DNA from: Anolis sagrei
Lineage: Eukaryota; Chordata; Lepidosauria; Squamata; Anolidae
NCBI RefSeq assembly: GCF_037176765.1
Contig: NC_090022.1
Coordinates: 76,323,209 to 76,387,208 of the forward strand
Reading direction: 5' to 3'
DNA: 64,000 nt
The notes beneath the pieces were generated by a model. The model saw only the letters and a list, made by a program, of their open reading frames with translations, made no database searches and had not been told where the DNA came from. How positions within the stretch are numbered: the stretch's first letter is position 1; every line of letters begins with the position of its first letter. A program made the translations under genes and the position numbers. Of the stretch, positions 54,374 through 64,000 are shown piece by piece.

Positions 54374-55164
54374 ACATCAACAAAATATGTTCATGGACTG
54401 ATTTAAATTTTCATTTAGGTTCATTCCAGTTGAGTAATAGCTACACAGATTTGGAACATTTGGACAGGAGAACTTGCCTTGAATAGAGTACTGCAGCTAA
54501 TACCGTCTGCAGTCCAACAACTCTTTTCTGTTTTAACTGACTTATGAAGTGTGTTTTTTACAAAATGTGATTTATTTTGCAATATAATCTACTGCCTATG
54601 TGGATATATCGAGCTGTAAAGGCATTCTTATTTGATATAAATGCAGTAAAATATTTTCTAAAACATCCTATATGCATGGAACATTCTTTTACTGGCTGTC
54701 TTGGCCTATACATGCAGTTGATAAGGTATCCATCTTGTTTTTATGCAGCCTTTGCATATTTAATATGGAGCTGGGGACTTAGGAACACTGAAGGTGGGGA
54801 AACTGTGACTACAGTGGGGGCAGGACAAACATTCTTAGAGGGCTTCCCAGACTATTGGAGCTGAGGTATGAAAAATGTGCCCCACAACAGGTACACTCAC
54901 CCAGCTGCCTTATGCTTTTTTTTGGGTGGGGGGAGGAAGGACTAGCAATCACAGACACCCCCCCCCCCCGCCATGCCTAGGACTGCTGTGTGCACATCAA
55001 TAGATCCCTGTGCCTCAAGAGGAAGGAGAAGATGAGTGCAGTTAATGTACTGTCTACTTCCTTTTTAGTCTGGGCTGCTGTGTGAATGCATATGCGCATT
55101 CACACAGCAGCTCCACATCTCAGGAGGGGGTGGCAACTCTGGCTATTGGTGCTCCCCCTCCAGC

Positions 55165-55460
55165 TTACAAAAAAATTGTTCTTAAACTGAATTTGTATGC
55201 AAGTCAGAACAGGTACATTTTTAAAGTTAACTCCAGCCAATTTTTGTTTAGTTTTGAATAGTATAGGGAAGGGTTAACACGTTTATTTTGCTGTCTGCAT
55301 CCCTGTGCAGAAGGCTTCACCTCACGTTGTCCCCATGACAATTGGATTTTGACAATTTTTGGTTGTGGAAATAAGGATTGATGACAACGCTTCAGTAGAG
55401 ATACCTTTCCCCTCCCCATGATAACTCTTTCAGGGTTGAATTTCCCTTCCTAGGGGTAGA
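55165..55460 (-). mobile_element. Tigger/pogo-like fragment, inverted relative to 53251-53662
   Basis: Shares CCTAGGGGTAGATTTCCTCA, CATGATAACTCTTTCAGG and TTTATTTTGCTGTCTGC (as reverse complements) with the element in NHP2 intron 3. The terminal repeats are missing. It lies in the NHP2 3' flank. Confidence 0.6.
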
Positions 55461-55868
55461 TTTCCTCAGTTCTGCAGTTTCAACTAAGTCTGAGTTCAAA
55501 ACTATGACTTGCTACTTCCACAATGAAATGAAATTTCTGTTTCAGTTTGTAATCTAGATTTTTTTGTTCTTAATCTTGGATTCCCAAGATGATTTAGATT
55601 TCAGCTCTTGGAAGCCCTGGCCATTACTAAGGAGTTGGACAATGAAATGTTGAGAATTAGTGCTATCAATCACTACATAATAAAATGGAAGGAGATACTG
55701 TATGGGTGATCTCTAGAGGGTTTCTGTGGCTGGGTTTGAATTTGAACCCTGGAGTCCTACTCCACTGCTTTCATCAGCTGTCTTATGTGAAATTTACTAG
55801 GCTGAAGATTTTCAGAAGTGATATTGTAAGGAATACACCTCTTTTAGAGAAATATTTCCTTGGTTTTA

Positions 55869-55874
55869 AATAAA
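55869..55874 (+). terminator. Candidate distal poly(A) signal for NHP2
   Basis: AATAAA about 1.5 kb after the NHP2 stop, the first canonical hexamer I noticed. A nearer AGTAAA variant near 54646 could give a short 3' UTR of about 280 nt, closer to the compact UTR expected of this gene. Which is used cannot be told from the sequence. An ATTAAA on the minus strand at 55914-55919 could end RMND5B. Confidence 0.35.
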
Positions 55875-57354
55875 CAAAAACCAAAAACATTCACCAAGCA
55901 ATCTGAAAAGAAATTTAATTAGATATATTCCTATGCCACTCCTCCCATAGTCATAACAGTCATTGGTGCCCTAGAGAAGGGCAAAATAATGATCACATGC
56001 AGTCAGATAAAATCCCAAGCTTATATCAGCCAGCTACAGCAACATTAGAAAGACTGTATCATACGTTTTGCTTGTTGAAGGCACTGACTTGTTCCAGTAA
56101 CCTTCAAGTTAGAATATATCCTTATAGTGTGTTTATAAATAACTTACATATTACCATACTTTTCCTAAAGGAGGTAGGCTCAACTCTTGAAGCTTAGGAA
56201 CATCAGTCCTAGATTGTTATGAACTATGACAGTAATTATTTTTGCTTTTTAGTGTATCTCCAAGGATGTTCTGTAGATATCTATAAAAGCAGATGTAATA
56301 TCTCTGTTAAGAATCTGTACCCCATACATTCGCTTTATAGAGTCCTTGTCATACTATTTTCCAAAATGGTTCATGTATATAGCAGGACCTGTATTTAGTA
56401 CCATATTTAAGGAACACATATTGTAATACAAGGGGGAAAGTTGAATTGTATCTTATCTATTTATCTACTTGACAGGGCCCTAATTACTATTGTACCAGTT
56501 TTCTCACCCTGTGCTGTTCTCTTAAGTTTTGTTGTTTAAAATCAAGGTAGATTCGTTGTTTCTGCCTAATCTTACTCAGCAATACAGCAGCAGGGCACTA
56601 ATACATATTCTCAGCAGATATGTGGTTCGTCCACATTAACCTTAACAGTGTGCAGGTTCTCCAAGTGGAAGGGGACGGAGAGCAAGTGTTTTTTGTCCAG
56701 AAGCATTAACTCTTATGGTTACTCCAACTTCATTTTGTGAAGAGTTCTGCTGCTTGTGGCCATAGGCCCCAAAACCACCTTTGGTAAAGGCTATGGGCCA
56801 GGATTCCTTTCCATCCTACTTTAAAACTTTCTTCACAGCAGCAGCAGAGCAAGCTCTAAATTATATTCCCAACTCAAATTAGATGTAACCCATCTTTCTA
56901 CATTGCCCCGTTTCCAAACCGTACAGAAGAAGCAAAAAGGAAACTATAATTTTCCTCATATCAAACTGAGTTAAATAAAATAATGTCTTTGTTCCAAATT
57001 TAAAATGACAGCAGCTCCTCCTCTTGTTTGTGGCACATCCCCTAACACAACAATAAACTGAAGTGTGCATGGGGAGATGTTAAGTCACCTTGCCATCAAG
57101 GAACACTTGGCTCAAAGGCCAAGGAAGGGAGCTAAGAGAGAGCGAGAGAATAATATCCTGACAGGAATGTAGAAACATGTCTTGCTCCACACTAGAAAAC
57201 TCTCATCTTAGCCCAGACAGTTCCACAGCTATTGCAGCTGAGACCTTCCCAAGCAAGAGACTATGCACTGTTGCAAGTACAGAGCACTTCTCATTAAGCA
57301 ATGTGCTCACTGGGCACATTTTCACAAACTCAAAAGTTCTAAAGTTTTCCATTA

Positions 57355-60300
57355 TCAAAAGATGAGGCGTTTTCCATCAGCTGGATTCTGTTCCATGGGA
57401 CAATATGGACACTTCAGCCTGTAGAAACAAGAGGCAGAAATGAAGCCTTAGAAACGTAACAAGCAACTAGATCCACAGGTACATCTACACAGAAGCAAGG
57501 TTATGGAAAGCTGGTTATGGTCACACTTCCTGTTGGATTGTCCCACCTGAGTGCTTGTCTCTAGCTGACTTAACAAAGCATCTGATCCATGGTAACAATA
57601 TCATGATCCCTGCCTTCAAGAGTAGGGGTGCGCGGGTGAGTTCCTCCACATGTTGAACTGCAACTTCCAGCAGCCCTAAGAAGTTTTTCCAATGTAGAAG
57701 GATGGTAGGCTCTACAGGTCAACCATTGTATAGAACAGTGGTTCTCAACCTATGAGTCCCCAGGGGTTTTGGCCTACAACTCAGAAACCCCAACCAGTTT
57801 ACCAGTTGTTAGGATTTCTGGGAGTTGAAGGCCAAAACATCTGGGGACCCACAGATTGAGAATCACTGGTATAGAAGGTCACACAATTCCCAGCATTGTT
57901 AAAGGAAGTGATGCTAAATCATCTCCTACAAGTAATACAGTTCTGCCCATTTACCCAGCAGGGGGCAGCAGATGTAATGCAGTTTTCTCTTGAAATTAAA
58001 CATGTGAACTCGCTTAAAATAAGACTTCCTAAATATAATATATTAATGGCATATGTTGAGAAGGGCAAGAGAGACTTTTTAAAATTTACAGCGTGTAATT
58101 CTAGCAGCTTAATATCACTTCAACTGCATAGTTCCAACCTGTAAATCTAGGATTTGTAGTTTGGTGAGATTACTTAGAATTTTCTCCAAGAGCAGAGGTG
58201 CCCAACCCTTGGTCCTCCAGGTGTTTTGGATTTCAACTTCTACAATTCCTAACAGCTAGTTCACTGGCTGGGATTTCTGGGAGTTGAAGTCTAAAACACT
58301 TGGAGGACCAAAGGCTGGGAACCACTGTGCTAGAGAACTCTGGGCTGTAGACTTCAGACAAATATAAAAGACACCATTTTAAGTACCTCACACAACTGTA
58401 AATTCTAAGATTCCATTGGATGAAGCCACAGAAATATCAAACAATTATAATTGCACAGAATGAATACACCCTTAATCTAATCAGGTCACCAGAGTATTTC
58501 AAGAGGCTGCTGTCTGTGGAAGAAAGTAAAACTGGTGAGACAGGAGAGGCCAGTTACAGCTGATGCTACTGGAAGTTTTAGGCACAGCCTTCTCATCCAC
58601 TGTCTCCTGGATATTTGACCAAAGGAGCAAAAGTTAATAAAATCACTCACTTCCCTCCATTGATGAGTTTGTTGAGGGCATCTCGAGAGATAACATGCCC
58701 ACAGATGAGCTTGATAGGTGGGTTGGAGTCTGTTGTCTGCTGGCGCAGGATTGGGCAGGCAAAGACTGAATGGTACCAGCATTTCATCCCTAGTTCAATT
58801 TCAATCTGTTAGAGCAGAGAGTAAGTTAGCCCCACCAGCTGGTTGTTACAATGGCACTCTTCTTCCAGAAGACCCTCCACCTCATTCTGCATGCCTTGCA
58901 TACAGTACAGGATGGGCCAGGCACTCACTGGCAGCTCATCCTTGTGGCTCCAGACCCCCGAGCACTGTCTCTGTTCAATCACAGCCTTGATGTTCATCAG
59001 CACTGGCAGCGCCACACACCCCGCAGCAAAGCTGCAAAGAGAGAACAAGAGGTCAGCCCTGCCCAGCTCTGCTTCTCAACCCAACCCCCCCCCACCCCCC
59101 ACCCCCACCCCCAATCACGCTGTACCTGACACTCAGAGGGGACTCCACTGAGAGTCCCAGCAGGGCACAGGCATCACGCGTAAAAGTCTCACAAATCTCA
59201 GTCCAATGGCTGTCATCCAGGAGGTGTCGGTACGGGGAGTTCTTGAGGCCCAAACGCAGGTACACCAAGCTGCCCATCATGACCTGGATCTCTGAGTAAG
59301 AAAACAGAAGAACCACCCTTGCCTTTTACATGCTTCCATGCACAGACACCTGGATTCTTCTGTAACCCAATTATCATACCACAGAACACTGAACAGACAA
59401 ACTTCTCCATTTTCACTCAGGGGAACACCAAGCCTCCCCCTATTTTTTAAAAAGAAAGATAATACAAAATATACACCAATAGGTTCCCATAAAGCACAAA
59501 TCTGGGACTTGGCTCAGAGAAACACTACCCAAAGGCACTCTTTCAAAAAGGCTTATCACTGTGGGAGACTCAGGGAAGAAAGACCAGTCCTTATCAAAAG
59601 AATACTATTAGAGAAAAGTACGACAAATAGCTTTCTGGGAACAGCCTCACCTTGTTGGTGTAGATGCGCAAAGGGCTGGAAGTGGCGTGCATAGCTCAGG
59701 GCCTCCAGCTCCTTTCCGGGACCACCAGCAAGGAGCCTGATGAAGTGGAGCCGATGCAGACGGAACTCGAGAGAACTGTTCAGTTCTGCCAGCTGCTGCC
59801 GGTGGAAGATTGCCCAGCTGGAAGAGGGAACAACGTTGCTCAGAATCAGATGGAGAAAGTGGCCCTTGAAGTGGCTGCCACGGCAAAAGAGTGCTGGAAT
59901 CTGCATTACATATTTATAGCCTCTGAAGGTATGGACAGCCCTAGTATGTTCTCATCATTCTATGAGCTCACAACATTCATACACCGTGTTACAAGTCTAT
60001 AAGATACAATATTCAGTGGAAAAAAAAACATTTCACAGTGCTGATTCAAATAAAAGACTGCACGCACACACATGGACATTCCTGCTCCAGAGCTACTGTA
60101 GAAGAGGGAACAGAAAACACAAAGGACAAAGGCAATGCACATTTCTTCACCATTACCTAAGAGCAGGCTCCAAGTCTTGTTTCCGCAGAGCTTCCAGTAT
60201 GCTGTTAAGTTCCAGGAATGGCCTTTTGAAGTCTACATCCACGTTTGCAGTGGATTCCTGTTGCAGGGAAATCCAGAATTAAATTAAAACCCTGTCTTGG

Positions 60301-61867
60301 TCCTCTTCTCAGGAAAAATAGGTGGGAGAAGAAAACAGAAATCTTTTCAGAAAATCAAGATAAAGTCCATCTCAATAGCACGCTCATCTCGAGTTGGTGT
60401 CAAGGAATACTTTCCAGATATGATAAGTGGCCTTTTTTAGAATGGAATCTTTCTGGGATTTGGGAGGGGTGGGGCTCTTGGAAGACTGCACAATCCATGC
60501 CCTTTGCTCACTCTGCATGTTGAACAGAATGAGCAGATTGCAGGATAGTCAGTCATTTGCTTTTCTATAGTGAAGCTAGATGCAGTGTCAAGCCAGACTT
60601 TGTAGGCCAGAAACAAAATGTTGCCTGGCCAAAACCAAGTGCCATCCACCAGCCACACAATAACAGAATTAAACCACAAATGTATATACTCAAGGCAAAC
60701 ACTACATTTGCTCCAATACCTGACAAAGTTCCTCAGCTACTCCCAGCATCCCTTGTTGGTAGAGGTGCTCTATAATGGCCATCACCAGGATCTGCTTCTC
60801 TTGGGACTCCCAGACCACAGCAGGAACAATGCCACACAAGTCTGCATCAAAATTCTGAAAAAGTACAGAAAAAAGTCAGCCATCCAGAACAGCCAAGAAG
60901 CCCACATACCTATGCCCACTATTTGACATCCCAAAATTACCATCTATGGTACTTCCCATCAGTGGATGGGAAATACTGGCTATGATTACAGATTATTATG
61001 AATTACAGAATGATTGAAAGCATAAAACCATGAAATTAGCTTATTTCCAATATATCATAACTTTTTTGGTTTTGACTTGTTGCCAGTAATTCAGTCTTTA
61101 AAAGAAGGGCAGATAATAAAACTCAGGAATTTTAAAAAATGTATTTAGTAAATATATTTCCCTTTTTAATTTTTGCAAAATATTTCTTTACTAAGTGGCC
61201 TTGAAAGGTAGGGTATAATTCCAATAAATAAATAAAAAATTAATAAAATAAAATTGAATAAAGCTTAAGGAACAGGGTATATAGAAAAGGCATGTAAACA
61301 CTACCAACAAAACATATTTAACAGCAAAAGAAACACTTTCTTGAATACAGAATCAGTTTTGTTAAAGTACAAATTAGTAGAAGGATATTTCAATAGTTCA
61401 GAAATACAAGGTTACAAGAAAACCCTTGGACTGCCATTTGTTTTCACAATGTATTGGATTCACTTTGATATTTATTTATTTATTTATTTATTTATTGCAC
61501 TTCTACCCCGCCCTTCTCAACCCCCGAGGAGGGACTCAAGGTGGCTTACAAAAGGCCCAATTCGATGCCAGCACAACAACAAGATAAAAATAAACATATA
61601 TAAACAGTAATTAAAACAATTAAAAACAATCCATTATACATCACAATCCCTAAAACCATTCTATAAGGTTTGGTTTCTATCTTGTTTCTGGAGCCCAAGC
61701 CATGCAGACAAAGTCACTCACTCTATCAATTGCTTTTCCCACCCGTGAAATGCTGCTGTGAATGTCCTTGTGGTCTGAAGCTAAGTTCTGCACAGTGTCC
61801 TTGATCTTCTTACAGCACTGGGACATAACTAGGGAGAGTGTGGCAGACAGCGGTGTCCGTTGCAAGG
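57355..61867 (-). CDS. RMND5B: RMND5B (GID2-like E3 ligase subunit of the CTLH complex), all but the first coding exon
   Basis: RING-type catalytic subunit of the CTLH/GID ubiquitin ligase, pairing with MAEA. Eight coding exons, 5' to 3': 61722-61867, 60720-60854, 60157-60257, 59651-59817, 59126-59291, 58929-59031, 58651-58805, 57355-57418 (TGA at 57355-57357). About 345 residues match the human protein. It is RMND5B rather than RMND5A because of [32 protein letters not shown] and the ending [10 protein letters not shown]. Landmarks: LisH/CTLH region ([40 protein letters not shown]), CRA-like region ([12 protein letters not shown]), and the divergent RING ([38 protein letters not shown]). The first coding exon (about 47 residues, MEQCACVER... 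in human) is not visible and should lie beyond the right edge. Convergent with NHP2. Confidence 0.96.
57736..57868. mobile_element. Palindromic hAT MITE with perfect 8-bp target duplication
   Basis: CAGTGGTTCTCAACCTATGA ... AGATTGAGAATCACTG, flanked on both sides by GTATAGAA (57728-57735 and 57869-57876). The exact duplication confirms hAT-type insertion. In the last intron of RMND5B. Confidence 0.95.
58080..58450. mobile_element. hAT-type MITE interrupted by a younger palindromic MITE (58193-58327)
   Basis: The outer, decayed copy runs from about 58080 (ATTCTAGCAGCTTAATATCA, GGATTTGTAGTTTGGTGAG) to about 58450 (GAACTCTGGGCTGTAGAC). The inner copy, 58193-58327, has ends CAGAGGTGCCCAACCCTTGG and GGCTGGGAACCACTG. 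Flanks TCCAAGAG/TGCTAGAG match at 5 of 8 positions. Confidence 0.65.
61465..61660 (-). mobile_element. L2-like LINE/SINE tail with (TTTA)n
   Basis: ATTTATTTATTTATTTATT, then CTACCCCGCCCTTCTCAACC and GGGACTCAAGGTGGCTTACA: a reversed tail whose terminal repeat expanded to (TTTA)6. About 60 bp from an RMND5B exon donor. Confidence 0.75.
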
Positions 61868-62349
61868 CTGTATAAGAAGAAGCATGACATCTTAACTTTA
61901 GAGAGCATGATTTACAGTTTCCTTACAAGTTTGGAAGTTATTGCTCACAAATAAGCAAGATCAAAACATCAATTAGAACACGCCTTTTCTCTCTCTAATC
62001 TGTTTACAGGAGGAAGAGGTACAGTCTGGTATTTCTATGCTGAGCGCCAGAATGTACTGGTCAGAGAAACACAGTGACCACACACAAGAGTTCAATTAGC
62101 AATATTATGGTAATTACCATCTATAACAGGAACAAAGTTTATGTTGCATTCCTTCCACATTATCCTAAATTTACTCAGAATGCTATACAGTACTGGAATT
62201 GTCTCAGGAATATAGCTATGTTGGTTATGGATGTAGGGATTAACAATACAATACATCTGGGGGAGGGGCACTATATAGGAGAAAACTGCGGTAGAAACTA
62301 TACACATTGACCTTTCCCACAAGGATGAACTAGATGTCTTCATGACTAA

Positions 62350-62900
62350 ATTTTTTAAAGATTTATTTATTTACTCTATTTTTATCCCGCTCTAGCTCAA
62401 CCCCAAAGGAGACTCAGACTGGCTTCCAAATTGGCAATAATTCAATGCCACAATAAACATAAATATATGAAATACAACATGCATTATACATTAAAATTAA
62501 TTTTTTAAAAAGTCATAACCATAACATATCAATACATTAAATAAAGTGTTAAAAACATAGCACAAAGACCTGAAATCATAATCCAGAAGCCATTTCAATC
62601 ATATTACAATCACTTCATAGCTGCTTATTGCACTGTACTACCCTCCAAATGCTTGGTTCCATGACTAGGTTTTAATTTTCTTTCTAAAGGACAGGAGGGA
62701 GGGAATCAATCTAATATCATTGGGAAGGGAGTTCCACAGCCGAGGGGTCACCACTGAGAAGGCCATGTGCCTTGTCCTCACCAGCTGCACCTGCGAAGAT
62801 GCTACACTCTTTTCCGACCCACAGGTTTTTTTGAATTTGAGAACAGCTTGTATCTTATATTCGGCAGCACCAATGTCAGTACTAGCTTATTCCACCTTGT
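62350..62900 (-). mobile_element. L2-like LINE 3' part, minus orientation
   Basis: ATTTATTTATTTACTCTATT, TATCCCGCTCTAGCTCAACC, then GGGAAGGGAGTTCCACAGCC and CTGAGAAGGCCATGTGCC: the same order as in 19680-20405. Old copy in the first visible RMND5B intron. Confidence 0.7.
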
Positions 62901-62904
62901 GACA

Positions 62905-64000
62905 ATATATTCATAGCTGTCTTCCACACAGTCATATAACCCAGAATATCAAGACAGAAAATCCCAATATCCACTTTGAACTGGGTTATCTGAGTCCACA
63001 CTGCCATATATTCCAGTTCAAAGCACAAAATGTGGGATTTTATTCAGCTGAGTGGAAGAGGTCTGAGATCAATACTTTCAAGTCATTCCCAACTGGCTCC
63101 TCTCAGTACTGCATATATGAACAGCCCAACAGGAAGGTCCTTCAGAAATCCTAGAAGGAGCTTCAGAAAGAGAACCTGCTGTATGAATTGGACAAAGTCC
63201 AGAGTGATGCTGGGACAGAAGTTATTCAATACAAGCCTAAAATATTTTTTTGCAGGGAAGGAACTCTAAAAGATACTTTAAAACAAACCACAGAGATCAA
63301 ATGTAGTCAACAGACAGACAAATCTAAAGTGATAACCCAGACATAGCCTATTACGGGCACGTTCACAAAAGCAAGTGAGAAAACTCTACTTGCGTTCAAC
63401 AAACTGTTTCAACATATCCTGAATGACCAATAACATCTCCTGCACTATGTTACAACTCCGACAACAAACAGTAGCAATATCAATTGCTATTGTTTGTGTA
63501 TGAACCCTGTGCTTATCTTGCACACATCTGAGGTTGAACACTGTTTGGCTTCCATTTCATGACCTTTGGGTCCTAACATTTACTGGATTCCATACTAAAC
63601 CACATGCTGTTATTGGACAACTGAGAATAACACCTCAAGCATCTCACAGACTGGACTCAAGTCTAAAAGGACAATGCCATGTTAATAAATTGTTAGCCTG
63701 AATAGTACCACATTGTTTTTCATGTTCTTTGTATTGCTTTCAATCCAAAACTGAAGAAGTGATGGTTAAGATGAAATCTCATGGATAACAATGGCCAGCC
63801 ATTCTCTTTCAGCCTAACTTTAGTTCAAGGGATTGTTGAGAGGATAAAATGGAAGGGAAAGCTATATTCTCTGTAAAATTCTGAGGAAGAAGTGTGAAAT
63901 CTAGACACAAAATACACACCACAAATATAATAAAGCTAATTGTCTGAGAGGCACAATGAGGCAATACCTTTTCGCTATCAAGGAAAGCCAGAAAAATAAT
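62905..64000. other. RMND5B upstream intron, mostly unrecognised
   Basis: A decayed palindromic MITE (about 62930-63060) is followed by about 900 bp in which I recognise no gene or repeat except a weak LINE-like scrap at 63810-63890. The first RMND5B coding exon was sought on the minus strand and not found. Confidence 0.5.

Larger units (their letters stand above)
54374..57354. other. NHP2-RMND5B convergent interval (3' UTRs)
   Basis: About 3 kb between the two stop codons. It holds the NHP2 3' UTR, a poly(C) run (54957-54969), an inverted Tigger-like piece (55165-55460) and the RMND5B 3' UTR. No further coding exon is recognisable. Transcript ends are uncertain: AATAAA (+) at 55869 and ATTAAA (-) at 55914 are the candidates. 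Confidence 0.6.

Noticed and set aside
1-64000. CRISPR arrays, operons, prophages
   Set aside because: Spliced vertebrate genes and eukaryotic retroelements throughout; the only regular array is the 139-bp minisatellite, which has no spacers.

Overview
The window is vertebrate nuclear DNA, most likely from an iguanian (Anolis-like) lizard. Four spliced genes with canonical GT-AG introns lie among a dense mixture of squamate-type repeats: CR1 and L2-like LINE tails, tRNA-headed SINEs, many palindromic hAT-type MITEs, Tigger and mariner-like elements, Penelope-like termini and a DIRS-type fossil. The species is inferred from this repeat flavour and from protein similarity, not from a search.

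Layout: (1) 1-3.4 kb holds a decayed DIRS-like element with a 139-bp minisatellite, lying in an intron of KIF20A. (2) 3.9-11.2 kb holds, on the minus strand, the first 11 coding exons of KIF20A (505 codons, the complete kinesin motor region); the tail exons lie beyond the left edge. A noncoding first exon and a textbook G2/M promoter (three spaced CCAAT boxes plus CDE/CHR) are proposed at 15.4-15.63 kb. Intron 1 contains an LTR-like unit at 12.2-13.1 kb and LINE and SINE debris. (3) 17.7-50.7 kb holds, on the minus strand, the complete BRD8 gene: 28 coding exons, 1270 aa, two bromodomains. An alternative terminal exon at 26.3 kb with its own poly(A) signal predicts a 957-aa single-bromodomain isoform. 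(4) At 50.69-50.89 kb a 197-bp CpG-rich interval separates the BRD8 and NHP2 start codons, a bidirectional promoter. (5) 50.9-54.4 kb holds NHP2 on the plus strand (4 exons, 156 aa). (6) 57.4-61.9 kb holds RMND5B on the minus strand, complete except for its first coding exon, tail-to-tail with NHP2.

The genes act in separate housekeeping processes: cytokinesis (KIF20A), acetyl-histone reading in the NuA4/TIP60 complex (BRD8), H/ACA snoRNP and telomerase biology (NHP2), and the CTLH ubiquitin ligase (RMND5B). In human, as I recall it, KIF20A-BRD8 and NHP2-RMND5B lie in two separate regions of chromosome 5q, and BRD8 is head-to-head with KIF20A. Here the pairs are fused into one block, BRD8 shares its promoter with NHP2, and KIF20A sits downstream of BRD8 in the same orientation with its own promoter. 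I found no obviously new biological system. The most interesting points are this promoter-partner exchange, the conserved alternative BRD8 terminus, the LTR that resembles a cell-cycle promoter, and several hairpin repeats near regulatory DNA.
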